DNA from: Parapristionchus giblindavisi | Taxonomy: Eukaryota > Nematoda > Chromadorea > Rhabditida > Diplogasteridae | NCBI GenBank assembly: GCA_943737045.1 | Contig: CALSFV010000254.1 | Coordinates: 434,001 to 498,000 of the forward strand | DNA length: 64,000 bases | Direction of reading: 5' to 3' | Shown here: in pieces, positions 11,800 through 24,766 of the stretch | How positions within the stretch are numbered: position 1 is the first letter of the stretch | Layout of the letters: every line of letters starts with the position of its first letter | The notes under the pieces: generated by a model | Database searches by the model: none | Told to the model about the DNA's origin: nothing | The model's input: the letters and a program-made list of their open reading frames with translations, nothing else | Position numbers and translations under genes: made by a program

Positions 11800-14325
11800 C
11801 TGGGTTCTAAAGTGAGTGGAGAGCAGCCGGTTGCGATTTTCGTCCCACTGTCTCCGATTCCCTCCGCCTAGTCCCCTCTCCCAGAAGCGTTGGAGTTGTA
11901 TGCCCACCATCGATGGGTCTTCAACATCGGCACCATCAACGCCAGGACGCTCGCGCCAAAGGACAAGCAGGCCAAGATGTTTTTGTCCACATACCAGTTG
12001 TGGTCGGCGATTTCACTTTTCGTGTGGCAAGGGAACCCAGCAATGAAATATGTGATCCCAAACTCATGTAGACGGACCTTCACCGAATTCTGCATGAGAA
12101 ACAGATTGCGAATACTCAACACATTCCCCAAGAGAAGACACGGGAGGACATGGACTTGGAGGTCACCAAACGGCTCAACTTTCCACCAAATTGACTTCAT
12201 TGTTCGTAATCACTGCGAGAGTGGTCAATTGTGGTGTCGTTGGAAGGTTTGAATTCATCTCCGACCACCGCCTTATCCGGATGTGCCTCTCCCTCCCCGG
12301 CAAGGTTAGACATAAGAAATCCATAAGGCGATTAGACTTCGATCGGGCCGCATTTAATGCCAACTCGAATCTCCTCGCGAGACTGCCACTTGAACGACAC
12401 AGTTCTGCTGCCGATGCCTACAATACCACCAAGGCCTTCTTGGGGACTTACAATACCACGAAGGCCTTCTTGGAGGCTGTAAACTGTTGGAGAAAAACTG
12501 GCTGTAAACGCGCCAAATTCCGACCTGGATCTCGAATGGAACAAGGAATCTGTCAGCGATGCGACATACTCTGCAGTCCCCAAGGTGATGTTGCATATTC
12601 TGTAGCTTGCAAAGCTGCGCGGACGAATCTCATTAATGACATCAGAAAGCGGAAGGAAGCACAAGCACGTCATGCCGCCACTATGAGACGGGGCATCGTG
12701 AAGACTATGCTGAATCTGCAATCCTCGAAGAAGCGCCTACTTGTTCCTGATCATGTCACAGGAGCACTTTCACAAGCTGCAACCCAGACATTCAGCTCTT
12801 CTATGAGGACCTTTACAACCCTAGAGTTCAGCTTCCACTATCAGCTCCTCCTCGACCACTCGATCCACTTCCTCCCTTCCTTCCTGATGAAATCTGTGAG
12901 GCGATGTCTCATCTCAAATGTGGTCACTCTCCTGGATCGGACGGCATTCTTCCTGATATGCTTCACCATTCGAGGTACCACCTTGCACCCGTTATCGCTG
13001 ATCTACTCAATTATCTGGTAGAGAAGATGTTCCCAAAGACCAGACGGAAGCCGTTGTCTCGTTGCTGCACAAAAAAGGAGATCCCACCAATATCGGAAAT
13101 TTCCGCCTCATCTCTCTTCTTACCGTAACTCTCAAGACTATGACCAAGGTGATTCTGAGCTCGAGGTTGTGCTTGAAGAGACAGAGTCATCCACCCAGAC
13201 CGGTTTCCGATGAGGACATAGTACACTCGACAACTTGCACGCCATTAAACAAGTCGCAGAGCGCAGTTCGAAGTACGGTATCCCTGTATACTTCGCCTTC
13301 ATGGACTTCAAGAAGGCCCTCGACACTGTAGAGTGGAATGCATGCTGGCATGCACTGTGGTTGTTCGGAGCCCATCCCACCCTTGTTCAACTATTACGTC
13401 GTCTGTATGAGTCTTCATCCACACTCATTCGCGTCAATGAGGAAAAGCCAGTCAAAGTGGGAAGGGGAGTACGACAAGGTGATACGCTCTCCACTCGCCT
13501 CTTCAACGTTGTTCTTCGTTCAGCAATGGACGATGTAGAAAGATGGGATTCAAATCGACGGAAGGAACTTATGCCACTTAAAGTACGCTGATGACGTTGC
13601 CCTTGTTGCGAAGTCTCGATCGGAACTGGAAAATATGCTGAAGATTCTGGGTGCGTGCAGCCGTGTTGGACTTGAGGTGAATGCCTCTAAAACAGTACTG
13701 CTCACCTCGTGCACTACAACCCGAGCTAAAATTGAAATCGAAGACCTGACATTCAATTTCGTTCAATCATATCTCGGAGGAAGGATCTCCCTACCCCTTG
13801 ATCATTCTGACGAAATAGAGCATCGGATCAAGCTTGGATTGTATGCGTGGACCAAGTTATCACATCTGCTTATTATTTGAGAGCTGCATCACCTCCACCA
13901 TACTTTACGGATGTGAGGTATGGGCGGTTCGATCGAGTGATAAGGAGATATTGAGTGCCACCCAGTGGAAGATGGAGCGGAAGATGCTAGGAGTTACGTG
14001 GCGAGATCGCTTAAGAAATGAACGTGTAATCGAGACCACCAACCTACGAGATTGGATACAGGAAAGCTTAAAACGAAAAGCGCAATGGGCCCTCAAGATC
14101 CGGAATATGACGTTGGAACAGTGGAGTCGTGCTACTACGGTGTGGAGGCCGTACAACCTGAACCGCCGTTGTGGAAAACCTCGCGTGCGCTGGAGAGACT
14201 GCCTGACCCGAGCTATTGGCAGACACTGGTGGAATGCAACCTATGATGAATATAGACCCAACATCATCTGAGCATCTATTACATGATTTGATAAAATTGA
14301 TTTATTGATTGATTTATTGATTGAC
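11800..14325 (+). pseudogene. Decayed RTE-type LINE retrotransposon
   Basis: Frameshifted pieces read in order as an endonuclease part (FNIGTINARTL near 11920; HGRTWTWRSPNG...IDFI near 12140-12200) and then a reverse transcriptase. The RT pieces are YFAFMDFKKALDTVEWNA near 13290, GRGVRQGDTLS near 13470, YADDVALVAKS near 13583 and SKTVLLTS near 13690. A C-terminal tail runs to a stop at 14269. The YADD box and the wording of the GVRQGD and DFKKALDTVEW blocks match the RTE clade. The 3' end is an array of TTGATTTAT/TGATTGATT-like units at 14288-14325, the short-repeat tail usual for RTE. At least five frame changes and an incomplete endonuclease show that it is dead. It lies within the minisatellite island. 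Confidence 0.85.
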
Positions 14326-14418
14326 ATGAGGGAATAATTCCCTTATATGTAAGGGAATTGTTTTTAGGGGAAAATCCCTGATATATAAGGGAATTATTCC
14401 CTTATATTTAAGGAAGGG

Positions 14419-14808
14419 GTCCCAAGTATCCCCCTGTATCCCTGGCACAATGCCAAGGTTCCCTGCCTTCGCTTCACCTACACCCCCATGGTTCACCTAC
14501 TACCCTTGGAACCGTCTCAAGTATCCCTGTATCCCTGGCACAATGCCAAGGTTCCCTGCCTTCGCTTCACCTGCCCCCCCCCCTGGTTCACCTACTATCT
14601 TTGGAACCGTCCCATGTATCCCTGTTTACCTGGCACACTGCCAAGGTTCCCTCCCTTCACTTCACCTACCCCCCTGGCCTCACCTACTACCCTTGGAACC
14701 GTCCCAAGTATCCCTGTATCCCTGGCACAATGCCAAGGTTCCCTCCCTTCACTTCACCTACCCCCCTGGCCTCACCTACTACCCTTCGAACCGTCCCAAG
14801 TATCCCTG
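14419..14808. repeat. Minisatellite, ~92-95 bp unit
   Basis: Unit starts (GTCCCAAGTATCC or close variants) fall at 14419, 14514, 14609, 14701 and 14793, giving spacings of 95, 95, 92 and 92 bp. Each unit contains CTGTATCCCTGGCACAATGC, CTTCRCTTCACCT, a run of C, and TACCCTTGGAACC. Confidence 0.9.
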
Positions 14809-14810
14809 TA

Positions 14811-15272
14811 TCGTACATGTAAAAATAATTGTATCATGAACGGTGTGAATGGATCTGAACGGATCAGGCCGATCAAACGGGATTGTGAGCGATTCGGCCG
14901 TTTTCGTTATTTTTCTTTCTTTTCAATGTTTTTCTCTCTTTCGAATCCATCTAAAGAAATGAGGCCAAAATATTGCCATTTAACAAAAATCATTGCTTTC
15001 ACGATGAATAAATTGCCCCAATGAACCAAAATAGACCTATTTATTCAGCGTATATTCGGAACAATTTATTCATCGTGAAAATGATGATTTTTGTTAAATG
15101 GCAATATTTTGGCCTCATTTCTTTCAATACAGTAGATTCGAGGGAGAGAAAAACAATGAAAAGAAAGAAAAATAACGAAAATGATATAATCGCATCACAA
15201 TCCCGTTTGATCGGCCTGATCCGTTCAGATCCATTCACACCGTTCATGATACAACTATTTTTACATGTACGA
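14811..15272. mobile_element. Palindromic foldback MITE (462 bp) inserted in the minisatellite
   Basis: The ends are TCGTACATGTAAAAATA and its reverse complement, with TA on both sides (14809-14810 and 15273-15274). Arms of about 200 bp run inward to a centre near 15030. The target is readable: the minisatellite unit ...CCCTGTA resumes as TATCCCTGGC after the element, so TA was duplicated. TA duplication fits the Tc1/mariner superfamily. Confidence 0.85.
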
Positions 15273-15430
15273 TATCCCTGGCACAATGCCAAGGTTCCCT
15301 GACTTCGCTTCACCTACCCCCCCCCCCCCCTTCACCTACTACCCTTGGAACCGTCCCAAGTATCCCTTTATTCCTTGCACAGTGAAGTATCGTTGGCATC
15401 GTACCAAATATTCCTGGCACCTTGCCAAAT
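15273..15430. repeat. Minisatellite, right remnant
   Basis: Continuation of the unit interrupted by the foldback element, with a long C run at about 15318-15330 and decay into unique DNA by about 15430. The remaining DNA to 15941 is CT-rich and is the likely promoter region of the downstream dehydrogenase gene. Confidence 0.75.
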
Positions 15431-15941
15431 ATTCGAGATATGTAAATCAATCAAAAATTTCTTGATTAGATTTATTTGACAGATGTTTCTATCCACCAGT
15501 GGACCAGTTGATCAGTGGGAAGAACTATTAATGTAGTACCACTATGAGTTGTACCATACTGTCACTCTCCAACAAGTATCACGAAAAAATAATTCTTTTT
15601 GAAGACACGAAAAATCTTCCATAGTTATCTAGATTTTCATCAAAATGATGTGAACTAGATCTTTCCTAGGAGCGAGACTACGAAAATAGACTACATCTTC
15701 AAGTGTTGTTGACCCATACCCTCTCTTCTCTCGTAGTGTAGTAAAAATCTATTTCTTCCGATCTCTCTACTCTCCTCATTTTCTTCCATCTCTCCTCTTT
15801 CTTTGACATTCCTGTCGACACACACTGATTTCTATCTAATTCCTGCCCACTAAACATCATTTACTTTTATTTTTATCACTGTCTTTTTTCTCAGCGTATC
15901 ACTTCGTATTTATATCCCTCCTCTGTTACAGCTAATCAATC

Positions 15942-18900
15942 ATGTCTAATCGTCCCCTATCCGGTCAAATCGCTATTGTCACAGGAGCTTCCAGAGGTTT
16001 CCTTTGTTCATATTGATTAGGAAAATAATGATTGTCCATTAAGGTATTGGACAAGGAATAGCCTTACAGTTGGGTGAGGCCGGGGCTACTGTATACATCA
16101 CTGGTCGTAAGCCAGGACAATCTGAAAGCGGGAAGAATGGAATTCCCTCATTGGAACAAACTGCCAAGGGTTTGGCACTTTATAAAGATAAATCTCCCAA
16201 CTAGAAAGAAAAGAAAACAAAAGGTTAAATTCGTACAAATTAATTCTGTATGTATTTTTTGTTATTTGATCTCTCGTTTTCATACTCTCTCATCCATCAC
16301 TAACATCTTCCATTGTAACCATTGTCCATTATCCATTATCCAAACCAATATCCATTGTAGCTCATAGCATGCAGTAAATCTTATTGTTTGAATTAGCAAT
16401 CGAGATCAGTAGTTCATTACAGAAATAACTGAACGTGGTGGAAAGGGAATTCCTGTGTACGTCGATCATGGAGATATGGAACAGGTAGGCTATAATATGT
16501 TTATTGATTACTAGGATACTTACTCGCAGGTCAAAGAATTCTTCGAGAAGATTGATAAAGAAAATAATGGACAGTTGGATATTCTCGTCAATAATGCATA
16601 TGCTGCAGTAAATGTGACTGAGATACTCAAAATATTGTACATTTATGGATCTATGTTTTAGGCTATCTTCGATGAGAGCGGAAAAAACAAGAAGTTCTAT
16701 GAAGTAGAACCTGAATTCTGGGATTTGGTATGACCAGCTTTACTATAATATTTCAGTGTAATATTAGGTTGTGCCATAAGTCTTTTTGAATTTGATAGTG
16801 CTGTGTTTGCAGTTTCGTTTCTCGCTTCGTTTTCAACGAAGCTCTCTGCACTGGTGCATATCACAAGTGTCCCCTTCTACATAACCCATATCACGTTCGA
16901 TTCAGACTCCCCTCTAAATATGAGTATGCCTCGCCCATTTGTCCAAAATAAAAATCTAGTTCTGAAGTCCAATTTGTTCCCGGCTCTCTCTCGCTTGAAT
17001 TTTGCAAAAATCAATCAATAACTAGGCTATGTGTATCCCACATATGCGCCCTCCAACCATACGCTGGACAATTGCTTACGTATGTAAATTTTAAATCAGA
17101 AATTATACTATAGAATAGAGGAATGGTCACTTCGGAATTTTGAGTTGCGCAACTCGTCTTAAAATAGAGCGAGCCATTTGATACCACCCGTTAAATGGTA
17201 GCCACAATTGGATCATCCATGCCCACTATTTCGCTAGAATTAAGGATTCTTGAAAAAGTGAAAAAGCTGTTTAAACAAAAAGTGGTCATTTGGCGTGAAT
17301 TTGAATAAAATCGCGGATTGAGACCGCTATCTCTTTAATTTTTCTAAAAAGAACAAGCGCCTGATTGTGAGTTGACATTCTAGTCGCTTGATTTAAGAGA
17401 TCGATCATTCTCAATAACAGTTCGCATTATAGCCAGTGAATTTGGAAACGAGAGGAACCAGAATCGATTTCTAAAACTGAAAATATCTGGAAATTTAGAT
17501 ACCCTATGTTAAAAGAAATGTGAAATTGGCCAATTTATTGCATGCGTGTAGTTGAGGTCACTGATATATTCGGGGACGTCAATTGTAAAGAAATACAAGA
17601 TTTGAAGCAATAGCTCATATCGCCGCGTCTACAGCGCTGTCTAATGTTTCTTCTTCACGGCTCCGCTCGTACTGTCTAAGTAAAACATGTTATACTAAGA
17701 CAGCCAAATTTTTCTGGCGCAATCTACCTGTGCTTCCTTACTCTCCGGACCTTACTCTCTCTGATCGCTACTCTAGTTAAGGCGTCTAACTTGCTTTAAT
17801 AAATGAAAAGTTTAAGAACTAAGGAGATATCGAAACGTGGGTGGCCTCATAGTTTGTACAATAACCCAGGTCCTTCTATAAGTAGTGAGCCCATTGTGTG
17901 GCTGTAATATAGCAAAGAGTCATCGACCATAACAGCGAATAAATTCCTACTCAATGTCGTCGTTAAACTGGGATAATTCAATTTGAAATTGTGCCGCCAA
18001 ATTCAAAAAGACTTATGGAACAACCTAATATATAGAAATACATCGATATTATATCTTGAATTGACTGTTTTATTTGTTTTACCATTTTATTGAAAAAAAC
18101 TTGACATGATGCATATTTTTTTAACTAACTTACGTTGAATTCATCGATGTGAAATAAATTCCTAACAGAGGTCCTACGTTCTTTACCAGTAAATAAGTGC
18201 ATTTCTTAGAATCAATGTTGTAGGCAATACATTTATTTATAGGTGAACAACGTTGGACTTCGTAATCATTATTTCTGTTCTGTATATGGTTCACGAATCA
18301 TGGTTAAGAATGGAAAAGGCCTCATTGTTAATGTCTCATCTGGTGGTGGATTAACGTGAGCCTTTAAATAAAATATATTGTTTGCTATTTATTTAAATCG
18401 TTTTTTTCTTTTCCCCTTAAATGAATAATCTTTATTCTTTTGATTTCGAATGGTTTTTCTATCTCTGATCTCTGTTCTTTAATCTTTGATCTTTGATCTA
18501 TTGTCAGATATCTCTTCAATGTTGCCTATGGTGTTGGTAAGCAAGCTCTTGATAGAATGGCGGCTGATATGGCGGTCGAGCTCAAGGTACTCATGATCTA
18601 CTCCGATTGTTCATCGTTCATCTTTATAGTCAAGCGGAATCACTTGCGTTTCACTATGGCCCGGCGCAGTTCGAACTCAATTGATCATGGGAACATTGGA
18701 AAACAAGGAGTACGCAAAGTCCGATGTAAGTGATCAAACCGTCGATATATACAATAGTCCTGTAATCTAGACTGGAAAGATGTTTGCTGAAGGAGAGACT
18801 ATTGAGTATCCAGGAAAGGCTGTAGTTGCATTGGCAACTGATAAAAGAGTACGGTAGATCTCATTGATATCGAAATTCTGATCGATATTATTCAGTCAAT

Positions 18901-19146
18901 CTTGAAGACTGGAAGAGTTCTAGTGACTGCAGATCTCGGAGATGAATATGGATTTGTTGATATCGACGGTAAAAAATATTATTTTATTATCTCTTTACGT
19001 TATCATTTTCAGGCCGACATCCCGAAAATCTTCGTTCAGTCTCATTTATTTTGAAACATTATGGATGGAATAAGACGGCCGAATATATGCCTTCATGGTT
19101 CAAACTTCCCGGATGGATGATAACTGCTGGCGTTAGCAAAATCTAA
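15942..19146 (+). CDS. DHRS1-like short-chain dehydrogenase/reductase
   Basis: Eleven exons (15942-15996, 16044-16169, 16423-16484, 16530-16607, 16662-16727, 18243-18355, 18508-18586, 18630-18725, 18771-18848, 18896-18968, 19013-19146) give 319 residues, close to DHRS1 at a little over 310. It has the NAD(P) motif TGASRGIG from residue 14, NNAY in the beta-4 region, the active-site serine in NVSSGG (about 161-162), and the catalytic Y174-x3-K178 in YGVGK. PGAVRTQ follows, and there is a C-terminal extension typical of DHRS1 rather than the core SDR fold. By family it is an NAD(P)(H)-dependent oxidoreductase of steroid or xenobiotic carbonyls, often ER-associated; the substrate here is unknown. 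Intron 5 (16728-18242) is enlarged by a dead mariner. An AATAAA signal follows near 19176. Confidence 0.93.
16764..18028 (+). mobile_element. Dead mariner transposon in DHRS1-like intron 5
   Basis: A 1265-bp element with terminal repeats beginning TTAGGTTGTKCCATAAGTC; the two ends match over about 30 bp with one clear difference. It is flanked by TA at 16762-16763 and 18029-18030. Inside, the + strand holds a wrecked transposase; the end is recognisable at about 17700-17960 (LPYSPDLTLSDRY, the third-D region of mariner, then KFKN..GDIETWVASF). Stops and frameshifts throughout mean it is inactive. Confidence 0.9.
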
Positions 19147-19699
19147 AATGAAACAATCCTAATTATTTGATATTGTAATAAACTTGCTTATTAAATAGTC
19201 TATGATTCGGTGTCACATTTACAGTTGCTCCAACCTTCGCAAGAAATATCACAAGATCTGCTTTTTTTTAGTGTTTGAAAAATTTTCGTATCTGCTATAC
19301 CACAGACAATATTTTAACATAACTTTATTCAACTCAGTCACAAGACAACTAACGGCATGCATCTCCCTTTTATATTGTTGTGAAGTCTAAAGATATGAAG
19401 CGAATACAGTCTCTTTCGGTACCTTGTCTTCAAAGAAGTTTGCGACACAACTTTTGATGTTCATGTCGAAGAGATGCTTGTTTAAAACATGTAGTACATT
19501 TTATAGTATCGGTGGTTCGTGGGTGTAATGTATGTCAGCCACGTGGGCGGCTCGGGTATTACTAGAAAAATACATTTTAGATGCTTCCCGGCCGATGCAC
19601 CAACATTAGCATGGCACAGAACGCAACTAACGACATATTGGGTGAACTCATAAGTAACGCTCGTTTTTCGCTTTCCAAAAAAATTGTCACAAAAATATA

Positions 19700-20330
19700 A
19701 CAACGCATGGTGAATTCTAGAAATATTTTCCATTCGTATCGGTCACCTTCTGCCGTCTACCCGGCAGTTTGTGAATCCCTTCGCGATAAAAGGGCTGGGC
19801 AAAATTCCGGGAATAGGTTTCGAGTACGGTAAGGATAGTGGTTCGGTCTTTGAAGCTTTGCCCTTTGAGGAAGTGATGGAGTGCCGCTAAGGTGACATCC
19901 ATAGTCGGTAAGGTCATTTGAGTACGGAGGGTGGGGGAGTACAGTTCAATCATATCCCGTAAGCTCAGCCTGGGTCGTTCTTTTGGTATGAGGTCGAACG
20001 TTGTCATATTGAAATTATATCCGAGTGTCCATTGTTCGAGGCGGAGTCTTAGCTTCCGCAGCTGGAGAGTGTAGACAAGTGTCGTGACTGTCGGGAAGGA
20101 GTTCCCAGTACTTAACTCCCCGTACGGAATATCAGATGCACAACATCACTTTTTGGCGGTAAAAATCAAGTTTAGTGGCATCTGCTGGCTATTAATATTC
20201 ACCGATCCACACCCTCCTTGGCTCATCGTAATAATAGAGCACCCACTTTTCATAACCGGTTATAACGTTGACCAGCCAAGCATGCCGACGACGTAGAGTT
20301 AGAAAAGTCGTTGCCATGTCCAGTCGGCGA
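19700..20330 (-). pseudogene. Mariner-like transposase remnant
   Basis: The minus strand reads a continuous 96-residue end of a mariner transposase (20007-19717). It contains LHHFLKGQSFKDRTTILTV and FYREGIHKLPGRRQKV, the C-terminal FYxxGIxKLPxRWQK pattern of the family with W replaced by R. Upstream sequence to about 20330 is out of frame, with stops. I could not find a convincing pair of terminal repeats, so the boundaries are open. Confidence 0.7.
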
Positions 20331-21431
20331 TCCTTGTCGTAGTCGGCTAGGACGTGGGGTAGACATCTTACCTATTTTCACTTATTTCTGAGAGTGTGAA
20401 TGCCATGTACCACAGTGCTCTGGCTGACCCCATGTGCCATTGCATCAACACATCAGAATGTAATCAAAAAAAATCAACACTCTCTTCCAGTACATATCAT
20501 TAAAATCGAAATGAGAATAAATGAAATAATCATTGTGTAGGAGGTGCCGCCATGTGAAGAAATGCTGAAACATTCATTATGATAGAAAATAAAGCATTCA
20601 CACATGCTGCTAACTATAAGAAGAGTAGAGTTGAGATAAAAGTGAAAATGGTAAAAGGAGAGGACCTAAAGAAAACGAGCAAAGATAACACACTTTTCAC
20701 GTGAATCGGCATGATCTCTACATGTACATAAGTACACGCATATTTTTTAAATTTATTTATTTGATACACCCGCGACAGGTGCGACAGCAAATACAGAAAC
20801 GATAAGAAAAATAATACTAATAATAGAAATTACTTGGGGAAGGTGACGGTGGTTATTTAACGAGAGCTATCAGATCACCGGTGTTCCAGTAGGAGTGAGG
20901 TGGACGAGGCCTCAGAACGGGAAGGGGACAGTTCAGATCCATGCGACTGGTGGGATCATAATGGAAACACCGGGATAGATATTTAGGATGGTAAAGTGTA
21001 ATAAAAAATTGTATGAAACTAATAATTTATTAGTTCTTATCTCATAGCTGTTGATACAGTGATACTATGGTCACATGATCTCATTGTCAGCCATTGTTTA
21101 CTTGAATCAGCACTAATTGACCAAACCAGGTCACTGGTCGTTGACTGTACATTAATGTGTCAATTGTATCAAAGAGAAATCAATCACTTCCAATAGGATT
21201 ATCGGAGTATCTTTGCTCAATCATAATCCCCTTTAATGATAAGAGTCGTATACCAATCACAGGTGCGCGGCACTGTTTAAGTTGATCATTACCCACTGTG
21301 CTGATTTGAGAAACGTCTTTCTAAGTGAGAGAGGGAGGAAGGGTAAGAAGACTTGATAAGGGAGTCATTCATTCTTTCTGTAGACATTCCATCATCCTGT
21401 CAATTGTACTCTCAATGGCTCCCTTTTAGTT
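20331..21431. other. Intergenic, nothing recognised
   Basis: AT-rich unique DNA between the mariner remnant and the CDF gene. It probably contains the CDF promoter; no gene, repeat or named site was seen. Confidence 0.5.
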
Positions 21432-24400
21432 ATGTCACCACAAGTACGAAAGAGAAGAGACGAACAGAAGAACGAGAAGGTAGAGAAGAATGGAAAGGTC
21501 CAGAATGGCAAGGCACAGAACGGACATGCAGCAAAGGAGTCTTTGCCTGTGGTAGAGGCCCCACAGCCTGGATACTTCTATAAGAGAAGGCTGGGAGAGT
21601 TAAAGCAGCAGGTAGGGGAATATTCTTACAATTCGAGGCAATCTGCAATGTGATCATTTCAGTATTACAAAGATCAAGATGAACTCGAGGATCTGTACAA
21701 GAGGGATGAAGCCGTGTTAGCAGGACAAGTGGAGATTGAAGAAGTGAGTACTGTAGTCGTTACAATATGGCTACCGTAACCATTACTTTGAATTACTAGT
21801 CAAAGAGATATTGATCTTCTAAACTCGATTTTGGTTCGCTAATGTGGTGTTACATTTTCAAAACGTTCGCACGTTTCAAAATGTAACACCGTATAGAAAA
21901 ATGCACTCCGTGCGCACGTTTTTAAAATGTAACTCCACATAAGACCGAGAAAATGTTGTCGACAAGCTCATGGAAAACTGAAATCTACAAATTAGGTCTT
22001 TTTCAATTTTTAAAGTTCGTTTTTTGTTTTGGTAGGCAATTATTTCGAACTTGTAATATGCCTGATTTCGGTAGCTGCGTATTTAAGCGAGTCATTATAT
22101 TAATGATGATTTGTTTATCCGTTATAGTGACTCGTTAATCATGATTACACCGGAAGTGATCGTGCCTGCACAAAACAATGAGATTCATTATTGATCGACC
22201 TTTATTTGTGTCAAACAAATAAAAATATCAGTAGATTTGTTGATTGACGACAAAAATTTTCGTGGCTTTAAAATATGCTAACGATCGTTTAATTGAAAAA
22301 GTGCGATCTAATGAAATCATTAAGTTGTGGGAGCGCTAACGGAATAAAATAGTGTTCTAGTTTTTGACATTCATGTTCTAGTTTTCTTGTTTTTTTGTTA
22401 TAGTTTTTGATATTTTTGATATTCATGGTCGTGAGAATGAGGCTCAATAGAGAGCAGTTCAAAGATTTCACTTATCAATGCATTAATGACAAGCATTTCA
22501 GTTAAAAAAAAGATAAGGAAGTACGTAGAGGAAAGATTAGAAAAAATGAAGACGTTCAATCGGCTTAGAAATAGGGTGACGACGCATAAGAGGTCAAAAT
22601 TAGAATGGTCCTGTTTGTTAGATAGTAAGGAATGATATCAAGGTACAAAGACAAAATGTAATGTTCCTAATGTAATATGACACGTTGAATAGCAAAAAAA
22701 AAAGAATATATACATATATATATAAAATTTAGAATTTAAAATTAAAAAAATGGTTCGTAACAGGACAGGGTCGTCCCGTCCCTTACGTATTGCTTTATGG
22801 ATAGCGTTCGGTAGCTGTATCATGCCGCGTTACGGATTGTGATCAGGCGGAACTGTTAGAATATTTTCCATCTTTACTTTTCACATCTTCTTTAATTGCA
22901 ACTTTCAGGAAGAAAGAGACTCCGACATCATCATCAATCGATTCATATTCTATCTCACTATATCAATTGTCATTGCCAATACGATTGCCTCATATCTCTC
23001 GGGATCACTCTCCATTCTAAGGTGACAACTAATTATGTGACAAGGGAGTCACGTTGAGACGAAATCTAGCGCTCGTTAACTAATTATGGTCGTTTAATAG
23101 TCTAATTTAAGTACACTGATCGACGCCGCAATGGATCTATCGACCAGTACCATTATGAGTATATCATTGAAGAAAGCACAAGAAGTGGACTCGAGCTATC
23201 CCAGAGGAAAAGAACAGTAGGAATACATTGTTGTCACAATCAGATGTAACGGCAGAAACACACACATTTGTATTTATGTATTCTATCCTAACATTAATGC
23301 AATTGTAAAAACTAATTAATAAATAATTGTTTATTTAAATATATTCAGACTCGAGATCGTTGGAGTGATTCTGTCTTCAGTCATTATGGGTTTCTCCAAT
23401 ATTTTTATGATCATCCGATCGGTTCAAGCTATTCTGGACGACACGGTAACATTTATATTTACTGTCCTCGATGATCTGATATTTGTGTTGCAGAATAGCA
23501 CATAATAGAACAAAAATAAGCATGTAATTGTATATTTACCTCGGACATTTTCGTTCTCAGGTCGATCCGCATATGACTCTTCCGACAATTATCATACTCT
23601 TAACTGGATGTTCGATTAAATTCGTCATTATGGTCATCTGCTACAAACGAGGAAACAGTGCCAGTCTGGTGAATATCATATCAAGAAAAACCACTTTTTT
23701 AACCTTCTTGTCTTTTCTCTTCTCGAATTTTGAACACAACATCAGTACCAATTAACGAATCGTATATACTATTTTCTTTTCATGCGAGGTCGGTCAGAAT
23801 GATCACCATTTCATGGACAAATAATGAATTCATTATAAGGGAGCGTGTGTTAAGAATGACTCCCTACCTTCAGTGCCTTGCTATGGATCTTCGGAATGAT
23901 ATTCTCATGGGATCGGTCGCTATAGTCTGCGCATGGATCGGTGATGCGTATTGGAAGTATACAGATGCGCTCGGAGCCATTCTTGTTTGGTTAGTAACAT
24001 AACAATATTGATAAATTTGACAATGACTTATCGAGTCCAAGGATAGGCATCTAGCATTTCACTACATCACTGAACAAAACTTGAATCGTCTTTAAGCATA
24101 AGTTGGCTTAAAATGAAGTGAAGATTAATGAGATATTTATTCAGTACTTACATCGCCCATTCGTGGTTCCGCAACACTCTCGATCAGATTCCTTCGATCA
24201 CGGGAGTGGCGGCCGACAGACATCATCAATCGAGAATACTCAATATTGTTCTCAAACATGACAAGAGAATTCAGTGAGTGTCTTTATTTACTTTTTTCCA
24301 AAGCACAGTGGGATATAGCCATTATCACTTTTATGGTTTTTTTCAACATACATAACTTTACTCACTTGTTTCTTTTCTAATGTTATTTCGCAGAGTCTGA

Positions 24401-24766
24401 TTTAATGTTCCATCAATTCCAGAAAAATCGATCATGTGATGACATATCACTATGGTGCAAAGGCTCTTGTCGAGTTACACATTGTCATGGATGAGAATTT
24501 GCCTCTTAGGGTATAGTATTATCATTATTTTAAATAATTAATATTTTAATTAATTTTTATTTTAATTCTGTAATCGATAAAAGTAGCGTTCATTAAATTT
24601 ATCATGAAAATTTCTGATTTTAGCTGGATAAATAATAAATTTTAAATTTTATGTATTTCAGATCACCCATGACATTTCTCATACTTTGGAAGAGAAGCTG
24701 AACAAACTTGAATTCGTGCAGCGTTCGTTCATTCATTGTGACTACACTTGTGATGGCGATCACTGA
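21432..24766 (+). CDS. Cation diffusion facilitator (CDF) transporter, manganese-type motifs
   Basis: Ten exons (21432-21611, 21663-21743, 22909-23021, 23112-23216, 23349-23445, 23561-23668, 23874-23989, 24145-24273, 24423-24510, 24662-24766) give 373 residues. A charged Lys/Glu/Asn N-terminus is followed by six predicted membrane helices from about residue 95. The metal-site pairs are DAAMD (129-133) in TM2 and DLRND (233-237) in TM5, both DxxxD. Mn-transporting CDFs carry DxxxD where Zn-CDFs carry HxxxD in at least one helix. YPRGKEQLEIVGV and SGSLSIL are further CDF signatures. The cytosolic tail has the HYGAKALVELHIVMD ferredoxin-like fold. The predicted role is exporting Mn2+ or a similar divalent ion from the cytosol. 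Intron 2 is long and contains a Harbinger-like MITE. Confidence 0.9.
21843..21939. mobile_element. Harbinger-like MITE, copy 2 (97 bp)
   Basis: Ends TGTGGTGTTACATTTTC and its slightly mutated reverse complement; TAA duplicated at 21840-21842 and 21940-21942. It lies in intron 2 of the CDF gene. Confidence 0.8.

Noticed and set aside
14419..14808. Regularly spaced direct repeats considered as a CRISPR-like array
   Set aside because: The units are continuous tandem repeats without unique spacers, in a eukaryotic genome.
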